This document shows, piece by piece, positions 12,801-25,164 of a DNA stretch of 64,000 nt. The DNA comes from Anisakis pegreffii. Lineage: Eukaryota > Nematoda > Chromadorea > Rhabditida > Anisakidae. The translations under genes were made by a program, and so were the position numbers. The notes beneath the pieces are model-generated. The model saw only the letters and a list, made by a program, of their open reading frames with translations. It ran no database searches and was not told where the DNA came from. Each line of letters starts with the position of its first letter. The stretch's first letter is position 1. The stretch lies in contig JAPYMA010000088.1 in NCBI GenBank assembly GCA_035041965.1, positions 1 to 64,000 on the forward strand, in the 5' to 3' direction.

Positions 12801-13900
12801 TGCAGTAAAATTTGAACTGGCCTGTGTGCTTCGATGCGCCATCCACTGTTTCATTTTACATTTTTAAGCGATTGAACAATTTTGAAGATTCAATCAGCAG
12901 CTGATGAACTGATAATTGACATATTGAAATCGCTCAGTCGTACAGTTGAACTGAGAGCATTCATCGTACATCGAACCACACTAAGACCATTGCTATTTTC
13001 TTGTTGTCGTCATTCGTACAAAGTTTTGCGAAGCTTCTCGCGGAGCGCCTTTCCATTTACTCGAGCGAAATGAAAATCCTGAAAACCACCAGTCTGCGAA
13101 GATGCATGAACGAATGACAAGCGCAAATAAAAACAGCAATGAAAGAAAAACCTGAATTTGAAATACACTGAAATTCTTTTTAGCACGTATTGGCAATAAC
13201 TATTTACCGTTAACAAAGTGGTTGATCGTTGTGAGTAAGCAGAACCCAACGACACCAATCGCACGGTTGAACGCGACGAAGCTCGCACACTGAGAACGTA
13301 AACAAACTGAACCAACGACACACCGTGCAGTGCATAGAACAGTATTGAAAATGCTATCATCGAATGTATTGAGAATTTGATCAATTGGAGCATAGGACAA
13401 AGTGCGCAATTGATATTGATCAAAATCATGCAGCTAAAGAACAATCAGAATGCATCGACACTTACACATAACGATGAGAATTGCGTTTTGATCTAACGGT
13501 GACATATTGGTACACAATAAAAAAACTGAACCTATCCTCCAGCATAACGATTAGATTCTCATGGTTTCAGAAAGATATGCAGGTGTTTCCCTAATTTCCT
13601 AGTTCCCAGATAAACCGGTAAGTTTCTGCAGTGTAAATATTGATCAGTACAAATACATTTATCCAAAGGGGCAGAAAATCAAAAGCTCACCTACATCATA
13701 GAACAGCGGTAAAACGTCGTCGGTTTCTCAGGAATTAAACAAAGTCGTCAGCTGCATATAAACATTCTTGATATCAGAGAACCTGAAGAAACCGATTGCA
13801 TCATAAAGATCATACTTCTGAACAAATCTGAAGATAAGCTTCGTTGAATACACCGTTTACGATATGAAAGACAAAATGTATGAATTGACCATCATAGAAC
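12800..13900. other. No supported gene
   Basis: There is one uninterrupted 144-codon minus-strand frame (13010-13444) with a hydrophobic N-terminal half. A second overlapping frame looks equally protein-like, which argues for chance. No domain is recognised and no gene is called. Confidence 0.4.
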
Positions 13901-15830
13901 GATATTTAAGAAATCACTCGACAAAATATATATATTTCTGAATCTAGAGATTCTGCAACATCGATTGGTGTAAAGAAATTGATATGTAATTAGTCCAAAC
14001 TGAGTGTACCGTAGGCTTGAAGGTGGAAACCACTATAACATTAAGAAAATAATTATATCTCCTCAAGTAAGAGAAATTGCCCAACAAAATTATGTTTCTC
14101 TGAATCATGAGATCCCGCATGGTCGGGCGGTGTAAGGAAATTCATGTCTTCTTGAGCAAATCTGAGAGTACGTTGATCCTGAAGATGGCAAGCCCGATAT
14201 TGCTATAGTAACTTGTAGAATGTACAAAAAGTTCTCCAAGACTTTCTCTGTAAAAAGTTCTCCAAGATTTGCAAACTGAGAACGGGATCTGATAGAGCTT
14301 TCCATGCCCTTCAGAACGTATATCTTCGAATTCCCCAGCAAGACTTCCATCACACCGTAATCACGCCTCATGTACTGAATTAATCATTATTGCTCAGCAA
14401 AATATATGCTATTATGAAATTAGACATTCTGACCAATCGAATGGTGCAAAGAAATACATATTTTATCGGGCAAACCTGAGAGTACCGGTACCTCGAATAT
14501 CGTATCACCTATGGCGCTATAGTAATGCATATAATTGATCTATAGTGATACAATATATGTGAATGAGCGCCTCTGCGCTAATTGAGATAGCTTTAGGAAA
14601 ATAGCTATATCTCCTCAAGTAAGCAAAATCGCTCGGCAAAATATATGTTATTCTGAATCTACAGATCCCGATGGATCGATTGGTGTACAAATAATTATAG
14701 GTTATCGGGCAAACTTGAGGGTACGGTAGGCTCGAAAATGGCAACCCGTATATCATTGAGAAAACAGCTCTATCTCCTCATCCAATCAGAAATACTCGGC
14801 AAAATATATTATATTCTGAAAGTAGAGATTCTGATCAATCGAATGGTGCAAAGGAATTCATATGTCATTGGGCAAACCTGAGAGTATCGGTACCTCGAAT
14901 ATCGTATCACCTATGGCGCTATAGTAATGCATATAATTGATCTATAGTGATACAATATATGTGAATGAGCGCCTCTGCGCTAATTGAGATAGCTTTAGGA
15001 AAATAGCTATATCTCCTCAAGTAAGCAAAATCGCTCGGCAAAATATATGTTATTCTGAATCTACAGATCCCGATGGATCGATTGGTGTACAAATAATTAT
15101 AGGTTATCGGGCAAACTTGAGGGTACGGTAGGCTCGAAAATGGCAACCCGTATATCATTGAGAAAACAGCTCTATCTCCTCATCCAATCAGAAATACTCG
15201 GCAAAATATATTATATTCTGAAAGTAGAGATTCTGAACAATCGAATGGTGCAAAGGAATTCATATGTCATTGGGCAAACCTGAGAGTATCGGTACCTCGA
15301 ATATCGTATCACCTATGGTGCTGTAGTAATGCATGCAATTGATCTATAGTGGTACAATGTATGTGAATGAGCGCCTCTGCGCTAATTGAGATAGCTTTAG
15401 GAAAATAGCTATATCTCCTCAAGTAAGCCGAATCGTTCGGCAAAATATATATTTTCCTGATTGGGGAGATTCCGCTGGATCGATTGGTGCGCAAATATTC
15501 ACAAGTTATCGGGCAATCTTGAGGGTACGGTAGGCTCGAAGATGGCAGCCCGTATAGCATTGAGAAAATAGCTTCATCTCCTCATCTAATCCTAATTGGT
15601 CGGCAGAATATATTATATTCTGAAAGTAGATATTCTGAGCAATCGAATGTTGCAAAGAAATTCATGCGCTATCGGGCAAACCTGAGAGTACCGGTACCTT
15701 GAAATTCGTAACACCTATAGCGCTAGATTAGTGTATATATTTATCTAAAGTGATCAGACGTATATGAACGTCGAGATTACGGTAGGCTCAAAGATAGCTG
15801 TCATATGTTCCGGAATTTCAGGATTGCTGC
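13900..15830. repeat. Tandem satellite with 402-bp higher-order repeat
   Basis: The anchor CGGCAAAATATAT recurs at about 14635, 14797, 15037, 15199, 15439 and 15603, so spacing alternates 162 and 240 bp. The two monomer types form a 402-bp dimer. The copies starting near 14485 and 14887 are almost identical over the whole 402 bp (I noticed one or two differences). The third (from about 15289) is clearly diverged. Older, irregular monomers extend left to about 13900 and right to about 15830. The longer monomer has an extra block of about 78 bp with a small hairpin (AGCGCCTCTGCGCT). Open frames repeated in each unit are by-products of the repetition. Confidence 0.9.
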
Positions 15831-16434
15831 TGATGGTAAGAAAAATTCGATTTATTTCAGAATGTTTGTCATCGTCATTACTGTGTGCTTTTTGTTGTTC
15901 ACGTTTTGCAACTGTCGACTTCCTTAATTGATACATCGATGTCATTTAGTATGTTGTATTTGTTATGTTGTCAATGTCATTGCTAAAATATTTGAATGAA
16001 AGACCGTTTATTCACTTTACATTCAATATTATACATCATTTATTGAGCACTGATAGCTTATACATCAGACAAATTATGAAAATGTGATGAACGTACCAAC
16101 AAAAAATTACAACCAGACAGCTGATAAAAGAATGACGAGTGACTGCAAAAATCGCATGAAAGAATATAAAACTTTACGAGCGCGATACGATTCCATCGAA
16201 AGAGTAAAAAGAAACGTAGGCAGCATGCAATCTAACACGGCATAACAGAATGGCTTTTCGAAACCTCCATAAAAATGATCGCAAAGAGTGACAGAATATC
16301 AACAACAAACATAACAAGAATACGAAGAAATAAACGTTCAGTATCACAAGATTATTAGAAAATTAAAGAACTTTAAGATATGACGAGAAGAATTAATCAA
16401 AAACTAGCAGATAGTGTATCAGCAATACGAAATA
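15830..16434. other. Spacer 3' of the 6PGL gene
   Basis: No gene is seen. TTTATT at about 16008 and 16036 would read as AATAAA on the minus strand. They could be polyadenylation signals for the upstream minus-strand gene, about 400 nt beyond its stop codon. Confidence 0.35.
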
Positions 16435-18460
16435 TCACAATTTTGAAGCTGCTCCTTGGTCTAGGAACCAGTGTACTTGACCGGATACCGGCTGAACGAG
16501 TGCTGCAGGCAGACTGCTGTTCCGGTCTTTGATTATTGACTGAAAAATCACAAGAACAAAATGGATCAGAACATTCAACCGGTCATGAAAGCATGTAACG
16601 AATAAGCAACTATTAGCAGGAAAATTTCTTCGGAAATTTTTCTCTTTGGTAAATGACAACGTAAGAAATGGAATTTTCAACTGTTCAAATTAGTGTTGTG
16701 CGATGACGGAAAAAATCTGGGACGGAGACCCCGAATTCAGGGTCTCCCCGCACAACACTATTTCAAAGTATCCAACCATAATCAGTTCTGCATTCGATTC
16801 CTTAAGAAAAGGTCGAATGTAAATATGATCAAATCATTAAAAGCGAATATAATTGTAATATGAAACAAATGACTGAAACGACAGACTCGTATAATATCGG
16901 CCTTTCCCTCTCCAGTGCAGATGAATGCCACATGTCGAGCATGGTTCAGGATGGGCAAAGTTAGAGTGATACGTCTCGGTGGCGGCTTTGGCGAATCCTC
17001 AATGGCAGCCACCCAATCGGTTTCGTTCTGAAATATGATAGTATTGTGCTCCAATCTTTTATTCATTCAGTACTGCTGAGTGTTTGTAAAGGAATGATTA
17101 TTATTCTGAATTATGTTAAGTTGCTTACAAAATGATGATATGATCTCTATTGTGAAGTATGATGTAAAAACAGGATGGTCAAACATATACCGTACAGTTA
17201 GTGAACAGATTCAGATGACTCATTAAGTAACGCAATGAATACACAATACATGGAACAGAAGACTGTCAAAGTATTAACAGCTCGAATAAAAATGTGAGTA
17301 TTGCAAATAAATTGATCATCAACCTTCAGGAGTGGATGACCCGGAAATAGGGAACATGTATGACCGTCCGGTCCTATACCCAGCAACATCAAATCAAATA
17401 TCGGCCAGCCATCTTCATGAAGTGTTGGCTGGCAATTGCGCAATAATTCAGTATAGTTGATTGCACATTTGCCCGCTAAATTAAATCAAGTAAGTCCTTC
17501 ATCAAGATTGTAAACGCAAATCAAGATTATACCGGATTCAGTACACTTAAATCTATCCGAATATCACGATAGCGCTTGAGCAGTGAACATCGCAAATAAA
17601 CACGGAAATGGCCTCACAAGGTGACACTCAACTACTCTCTTACAAATGTTTCAGAACACTTCTTAAAATCGTTAACGGATAACTAGGGCTTGGTGGAATA
17701 TCGCTCACACGCTGCGTGGCTCAGTCTGATTTCATAAGTAAATACGTTAACCACAAAATCAGACGAGTTGTATTTGATACAAACTAAATAGAATACTACG
17801 ACAGTAAAGGAGTGGTGTAAGAAATAGGAGAATCAAAGAAAACTTACTATCGTTAATGGGTCCAATTTCCAAAAAGCATTGTTTGAACGATGCTGGAAGT
17901 CTCGACAAGTACGCACCAGTGTTCGACTCTGGATCTGTGATCGGTTCCATTCGTTCGTCGGCCGCAAACAGACGGACTTGTCCCCACTGGATGGTTTCCA
18001 TATTGGCCAAAAGAGGAGCAACCATTGCAGGCATTGAACCACCTGAACGAATCAACAAAATATGATGACTTCGATTTTCTGCTGGATTATATAAATCTAT
18101 TTCACTTCTTGGATTTTTGATTCACGCATATCGAGCGGACTGACTGATCGTAGAAATGTATAAAACAAGATTTGTCTTCTGCCAGAAAATTGTTTGCGCT
18201 TCAAGTTGACGTCTTTCAAAATTACGAAGTTTATCAAAGTGTTAAGATGTTCACGTTAAAGTCCAAGATAAATCAAAAAAAAAATTAGCCGGTGATAAAT
18301 ACTTGAAAAGAGGTACAAATGAATGGAAAACACCTGAGAGAGCTACAGTGGCACACTTCCGGTCATTGAGCGAACCCTCGATGATTTCTCGAACATAATC
18401 ACTGACTTTCAAACTTAGAGAATCTTTTGACTCACCCACAACGACTACAGGCTCGTTCAT
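16435..18460 (-). CDS. PGLS: 6-phosphogluconolactonase (5 exons)
   Basis: Hydrolyses 6-phosphoglucono-delta-lactone to 6-phosphogluconate, the second step of the oxidative pentose phosphate pathway, in the cytosol. Minus-strand exons are 18460-18334, 18042-17848, 17475-17324, 17027-16887 and 16539-16435. They sum to 720 nt, with all phases matching, and give 239 aa (human PGLS 258). Family motifs are present: SGGS (residues 42-45, sugar-phosphate loop), FAADER (about 68-73), [16 protein letters not shown] (139-154), a GEGKA segment, and LPAALVQP near the C-terminus followed by the typical WFLD. Introns begin GT and end AG, but intron 4 uses a weak donor, GTCTGT. Intron 4 carries a small hAT-like element (16691-16760). 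CTTTCAG ends 2 nt before the ATG, suggesting a trans-splice site. The gene is divergently paired with thymidylate synthase. Identity is secure; exon edges rest on reading-frame continuity and family alignment. Confidence 0.95.
16691..16760. mobile_element. Short hAT-like MITE in 6PGL intron 4
   Basis: This 70-bp element has perfect 12-bp inverted repeats, TAGTGTTGTGCG (16691-16702) and CGCACAACACTA (16749-16760). It also has an internal stem, GGAGACCC / GGGTCTCC. Flanking octamers GTTCAAAT (16683-16690) and TTTCAAAG (16761-16768) match at 6 of 8 bases, fitting an aged 8-bp duplication. TAG-type ends plus 8 bp suggest the hAT superfamily. It lies between exons 4 and 5 of 6PGL and would be removed by splicing. 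Confidence 0.75.
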
Positions 18461-18470
18461 TGCTGAAAGT
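18461..18470 (-). promoter_or_regulatory. Probable trans-splice (or 5'UTR intron) acceptor of 6PGL
   Basis: On the minus strand ACTTTCAG is followed by CA and then the ATG at 18460. An acceptor consensus 2 nt before the start codon is typical of nematode spliced-leader addition. It also supports this ATG as the start. A 5'UTR cis-intron would look the same. Confidence 0.6.
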
Positions 18471-18593
18471 TGCGCGACAAGTTAATGAGACGAAAAATTA
18501 TTTATTGCAGCATGTGGCCGACAAATTAACAATTCATTCGGCGCTCGAAATCATGAGTGAAAAATGAAATCAGACAGAAGTATTCGTGAACGA

Positions 18594-18632
18594 GTCGGTG
18601 AAATCAAAACGGCGTTTCGTCCGTGCGCATTC
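18594..18632 (+). mobile_element. Solitary arm related to the inverted-repeat elements nearby
   Basis: GGTGAAATCAAAACGGCGTT followed by TCGTCCGTGCGCATTC matches the inner part of the terminal inverted repeats at 18689-18832 and 19258-19493. No partner arm is apparent. It is probably a truncated copy. Confidence 0.5.
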
Positions 18633-18688
18633 CGAGGGTCGGCATCAACATCATTTAATATCACCAAAGAGAATGTCGTTTTTAACAA

Positions 18689-18832
18689 GGTAATTTTGTC
18701 TTTTAGGTTGGTAAAATCAAAACGGCATTTTTTTCATACTCGCAGTTGAATATGTTACTTAAAGCACAGCAAGAAATGTTCGCACGAACGAAATGCTGTT
18801 GTAATTTTACCAACCTGAAATACAACATTACC
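18689..18832. mobile_element. Inverted-repeat (MITE-like) element, diverged copy
   Basis: The left arm starts GGTAATTTTGTCTTTTAGG (18689). The right arm, read on the minus strand, starts GGTAATGTTGTATTTCAGG (18832). The arms remain similar through GTTGGTAAAAT and GGCATTT. Ends and internal motifs match the better-preserved element at 19258-19493, so this is the same family. No target duplication is visible at these ends. It lies in the 6PGL-TYMS intergenic region. Confidence 0.65.
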
Positions 18833-19257
18833 GCTTAGCGTTGACAGGGAAGGCCATAGCTCAGGAAGTGTCATATAAATAATTCCGATAGGCTGTCCCC
18901 AGGTTCTCCAGTTACAACCTCAACTATTCTCCAATATTCGATTATTTTACTGCTCAAGAAATTCGTACCTTGATTCCAGCTCAATTGTGAGTGGCAACAC
19001 GATCACTAACTATAAGATAGAGATGGCGCGATTTTGCAAGATATAAATTTTCATCCAGTTGTTTTTTCAAATTTGTGACGAAGGTTTTGCTGTGAGATTT
19101 CTAAATTCCGATCCTTTACAGTTTTTGTATCCTTTTTTAATTGCTCACCTGGATTTTCACATTGTTTTCGTTGCTTAGTGAACTTAATCATTAGGAGGTC
19201 ATCGGTGTTCGGTGATAATATGTATTGTTTATCGCATCTAAAACTGATTGGATTCCG

Positions 19258-19493
19258 GGTAATCTTGCATTTAAGGTCAGTAAAATCAAAACAGCATTTC
19301 GTTCGTTCACATTTGCAGTTAAGTGTGTGGTGTAGTTAGGCTTAGGCTTAGGCTCAGGCTTAGGCTTAGGCTCAGGCTTAGGCTTAGGCTTAGGCTTAAG
19401 CCTAGGCTTAGGCTTGAGCTTAGGCTTACCAACTGCGTATGTGAACGAACGAAATGCTGTTTTGATTTTACTGACCTTAAATGCAAGATTACC
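19258..19493. mobile_element. MITE with 63-bp inverted repeats carrying a telomeric (TTAGGC)n core
   Basis: Bases 19258-19320 and 19431-19493 are 63-bp inverted repeats with 2 mismatches, beginning GGTAATCTTGCATTTAAGG. The element is flanked directly by an exact 8-bp duplication, GGATTCCG (19250-19257 and 19494-19501), the hallmark of transposition. An 8-bp duplication fits hAT, P or Merlin families; the terminal GG leans towards Merlin, but this is inference. There is no coding capacity. The space between the arms is almost filled by the TTAGGC array. It ends 111 bp before the thymidylate synthase ATG. Confidence 0.9.
19336..19425 (+). repeat. Interstitial nematode telomere repeat (TTAGGC)15
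   Basis: Fifteen consecutive hexamers are present. Ten are exact TTAGGC and five carry one substitution (TCAGGC twice, TTAAGC, CTAGGC, TTGAGC). TTAGGC is the telomere unit of Caenorhabditis and Ascaris, so this is the main taxonomic clue in the window. Ordinary DNA continues on both sides, so this is not a chromosome end. Confidence 0.97.
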
Positions 19494-19589
19494 GGATTCC
19501 GGACTGAAACCTCCAAGGTTAGTTGAAATGGACTGTCGTCGTTGTGTTGAAGTTATGCCCTTATGTGGTAAGTTTATTTGCAGTTTCTT

Positions 19590-19604
19590 CTAACCTTTAA
19601 TAGA
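19590..19604 (+). promoter_or_regulatory. Probable trans-splice acceptor of thymidylate synthase
   Basis: TAACCTTTAATAG precedes AATGG, so an AG acceptor lies 1 nt before the chosen ATG at 19605. A second AG (ATTTGCAG) lies about 20 nt upstream. Either could receive a spliced leader. Confidence 0.45.
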
Positions 19605-22156
<2,552 letters not shown>

Positions 22157-22700
22157 TGAGATCGGTGATACGTGCGAATCGATTATATTGGATTTCTTTG
22201 ATGAATTTACGATGATGAATTTACGTATTTCTGTACTCAACTTTGTACTCATTGTCAATCACTTGAATGCAGCCACGTCTTGAATCGTATAATTGTCCCA
22301 AAAATTTCCATCTTGTAATTTCCATCATGTATCATTTTTATTTGCGGATTCAGTGTTTATATTTTCATTGTTGATTTCTGCAAAACATCGATGGTTTTAC
22401 ATAGTTCATAAACGACCAACTCATTTTCATTGTGATTGAAGATAATTCGTGCACCGTTTGAAAATAGCAGTGCCGCTCTGGTTAGTCGGCTGCAGCAAAG
22501 AGATGTTGTGAGGAGATGCATGACACTGTGAAAATTGAAAGAAAAAAAAATTTATCAGTTTCATCTGAAAAACGGGAAACTTAGCGGGTTTTGCGGATGG
22601 GCAGAAACTAAATAGAGTCTGATTGGATTGATTGCCTTTTCCTTTCCAGTACCTCGATGAATCTGTGATGAAATGGCTGAGGAAAAACTTTTGAGAATTA
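22157..22700. other. Downstream of TYMS, no clear gene
   Basis: This holds the 3' UTR and spacer of thymidylate synthase. I did not find a clear AATAAA close to the stop codon. Minus-strand open frames near 22430-22700 may belong to the uncertain gene at 22680-24132. Confidence 0.35.
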
Positions 22701-24132
22701 CGATTGTAATACAAGTCTTTGAAGTATAGTAGTGTTCGAACAAGTTGGAGATTTCGGCTGGAGCAGTTCGTGATAATACTTCAAGGAGCAGATAATCGTA
22801 CGGCGTTCGAATCGCATTAATCCCATAGGAGACGTCGGGCATTTTGGGCACAACCTGAACGCACATCCAGTTCGACAAGACGGCGTTCTGCTCTCCGGTG
22901 GAATCCTGAGCGTTGAGTTTGTGAAATCTGCGGAATATCGCTAAGGATTATGCATACAGTGTTTCCCATAGATTCCGCTATCCCAAGAAAATGACTATTC
23001 ACCAAACGCATATTGGAATCGCTTTAACCTCCGCCTAATTTTCGTATCCGAGATGAGCAAAAGACGTCTTAAGTGAGAGATGTGGATATCTTAAGCAAAT
23101 GCATTGCAGCCTCATCAGTGATCTTCCAGCATGCCAGGGCATAGAGTCATGAGATGGAGATCACCTGGCTGAGCCTTTCTCATATTTCATATGAGAAAAT
23201 GGCACAGATGAGAATTCACGTAGTGTACTTATTTTGACAGTGAAGAACTGGTTTCGAGGTAGACGTGGAGAATAAATCAAACGAAAATTGAAGAACTGAT
23301 TTTTTTTTGCTCATTGAATGCTGAGCATTTTAGTGATTCTAGTTTAGATCTGTTAAAGGACTTGATTTGTTCTATATAATACTGTTTCGTTTTGAATGAT
23401 TAGGTTCGCTATAGAGCAGCCATTATCAAGTAGGTATTAATGAAGAGAAAATAAATGTGTCATCGACACAGTTAGACGTCTATTAGGAAATTCTGTGTCG
23501 AAAATCTTCGGTGTAACAGCTGAATAATTTAGAACCTTTTTTCTTTTCGTTTTTTACCCTTTTAAAACCAAATTCTCAAATTCATCTGGCAGGCCAAAAA
23601 ATATTGTCGGCGGGCCAATTTTGGCCATCGGGCTGGGGTTGCCGACCCCTGCTATAGAGTGTGTGTATGTGTTGTTATTGAGATACGAGTGATTCCGATT
23701 CTTCACGAACGCATCAATCATTATCTTACACTCTTGTCGATACTGATATTGGTTCGTTTTGTAATTATGTAGACGCTTTTTAAAGTAGTTTTACTAACGT
23801 AACGATTTCGGATGTTTTTGCTGATCGCATATGCTGTTCTAGTTGATTTCAATCTAGAAACTTGTGTCGTTGATTGGTAATTTTTATCAAGCTTTTACAC
23901 GATGACTGCAACGGACCGTCATCGGTTTAGTTTCTCAAAATTTATCAAACTTCTCATTTGTTTCGCCAAAAACATCTCGTTAGTGGCGTGGAGTGAGTGT
24001 TACCTCAATGTGCACTTGCTCGGAAAAATTCTTCATGAATGTCAAAGCTAAGCATCCGTCAGTCACCGTAAACTTCACATCCGTTCTACCCGATAATTTT
24101 CTCATCATGTCGTCGAAAAATGACAAAACGTG
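22680..24132 (-). other. Possible exons of an unrecognised minus-strand gene or pseudogene
   Basis: Two minus-strand segments read like protein. Exon-like 24132-24004 (43 codons, preceded by CTCACCAG, followed by GTAACA) encodes HVLSFFDDMMRKLSGRTDVK and continues to SEQVHIE. Exon-like 22905 to about 22730 (preceded by CGCTCAG) begins DSTGEQNAVLSNWMCVQVVP and continues through YDYLLLEVLSRTAPAEI. Both are phase 0 and could join across an intron holding the hAT remnant at 23417-23651. Near 22730 coding character seems to switch frame (FEHYY to LYYNRNSQKFFLSHF), so it may be broken. I do not recognise the family and cannot find the 5' or 3' ends. Confidence 0.3.
23417..23651. mobile_element. hAT-like element remnant with exact 8-bp target duplication
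   Basis: The right end reads GGTTGCCGACCCCTG; its complement CAGGGGTCGGCAACC is a classic hAT (Charlie-like) terminus. It is followed by a region rich in GGCCAA / TTGGCC. Exact octamers CTATAGAG flank it at 23409-23416 and 23652-23659. The left end starts CAG but does not otherwise match the right terminus, so the element is rearranged or internally deleted. It has no coding capacity. Confidence 0.75.
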
Positions 24133-24139
24133 CTGGTGA

Positions 24140-25130
24140 GCCAACAGCAGGCATTTTGTTTATCTATCAAAAGCGTGCAAGTTTTTGATTTTGCTCGTTG
24201 CCGATTTTGTTGAGGATGACAGTTCTGAGTTTATAGGATTCATATGTAATGTGGAATAAATGTTGCACATGCTCGTTTGCAATCGTTTTTATAAATGCTT
24301 CATTGATTCTGAAAGATTGAAATCTTTAAAAACTTCAGCAACCACTTTTTGCAAACTGTGTCAAATTTGCTGTTTCACCTGATCGTGAGTAATGAGTCAG
24401 GACGGCATTTGATATCAACGCATCTTATGAACTAGTGGCACAAAAGTGTGAGGTGCACATGAAATGCAAACCTCAAGCAGGCATACATATACACGCTCCT
24501 CTGACTACTTGAGCAGGCTCATTGATGTTGAGTAAAGTTTTGCCTGAAACGAGTATTCACCGACTGTTTGCGAATGCTTCTGTAACATTGAGCTTTTGGT
24601 TGGGGATTGCGGAGTTGCATTTACTTTTATTTGAACACAAACAGCATAAAATGGACGGAAGTTGATTGGGTGTCTTGAGGGGATTTTAGTGAGATGATTA
24701 CTTCGATGAGATGTCGATTTAACGAGTTGTGCACTTGATAGGATTTGTTCCACTTTAAAATATCACATCTATACGTTCTGTTGCGTTCACTCCAGTTTGA
24801 CTGATCTATTTCGCAGCTGAGTCTCCACTGCAGGCACCCGTTCTGTTTCGGTAGCGTTATGACATGATTTCAATTCGTGAAGCGAAATGTGCCGAAAACC
24901 AGGCTTATCCAATCTCTCTCTTCACATCATATGGCTGCTCAGAGTGGACGATGACGATTCCTTCTGGATCAACCTAAAACGTGATGATCTCACTGTATTA
25001 ATGACTATATCTGATCGAAAATCGGAATTGCTTTACTCTATGCAACCATTGATGAGCAAAATCTTCTATGTTTTGAGGCCGCTTACTACGAATTTTGAAT
25101 TATGTTCAGAAATTTTAGGAGAGTAATGCT
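24140..25130. other. No supported gene
   Basis: This AT-rich sequence holds only short, unconvincing frames. The 5' part of the uncertain minus-strand gene might lie here, but I cannot define an exon. Confidence 0.35.
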
Positions 25131-25148
25131 TTCAATTTATTATTGGTT

Positions 25149-25164
25149 AGTGGTTCTCACGTTC
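25149..25164 (+). other. 16-bp match to a hAT-like terminus
   Basis: AGTGGTTCTCACGTTC is an exact inverted match to the right end of the element at 48683-49537 (49521-49536). It could be the end of a truncated copy. I do not see its other end. Confidence 0.3.

Noticed and set aside
13010..13444. 144-codon minus-strand ORF with a hydrophobic half
   Set aside because: An overlapping frame looks equally protein-like, there are no recognised motifs, and the length is not exceptional for this many kilobases.
14517..15560. Three near-identical minus-strand ORFs of about 80 codons
   Set aside because: They recur with the 402-bp satellite unit and have no independent support.
18849..18920. tRNA-like ATAGCTCAGGAAG
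   Set aside because: No matching acceptor stem, anticodon arm or B box could be drawn.
19319..19526. Leu-Ser and Leu-Arg repeat ORFs on both strands
   Set aside because: They are translations of the TTAGGC array.
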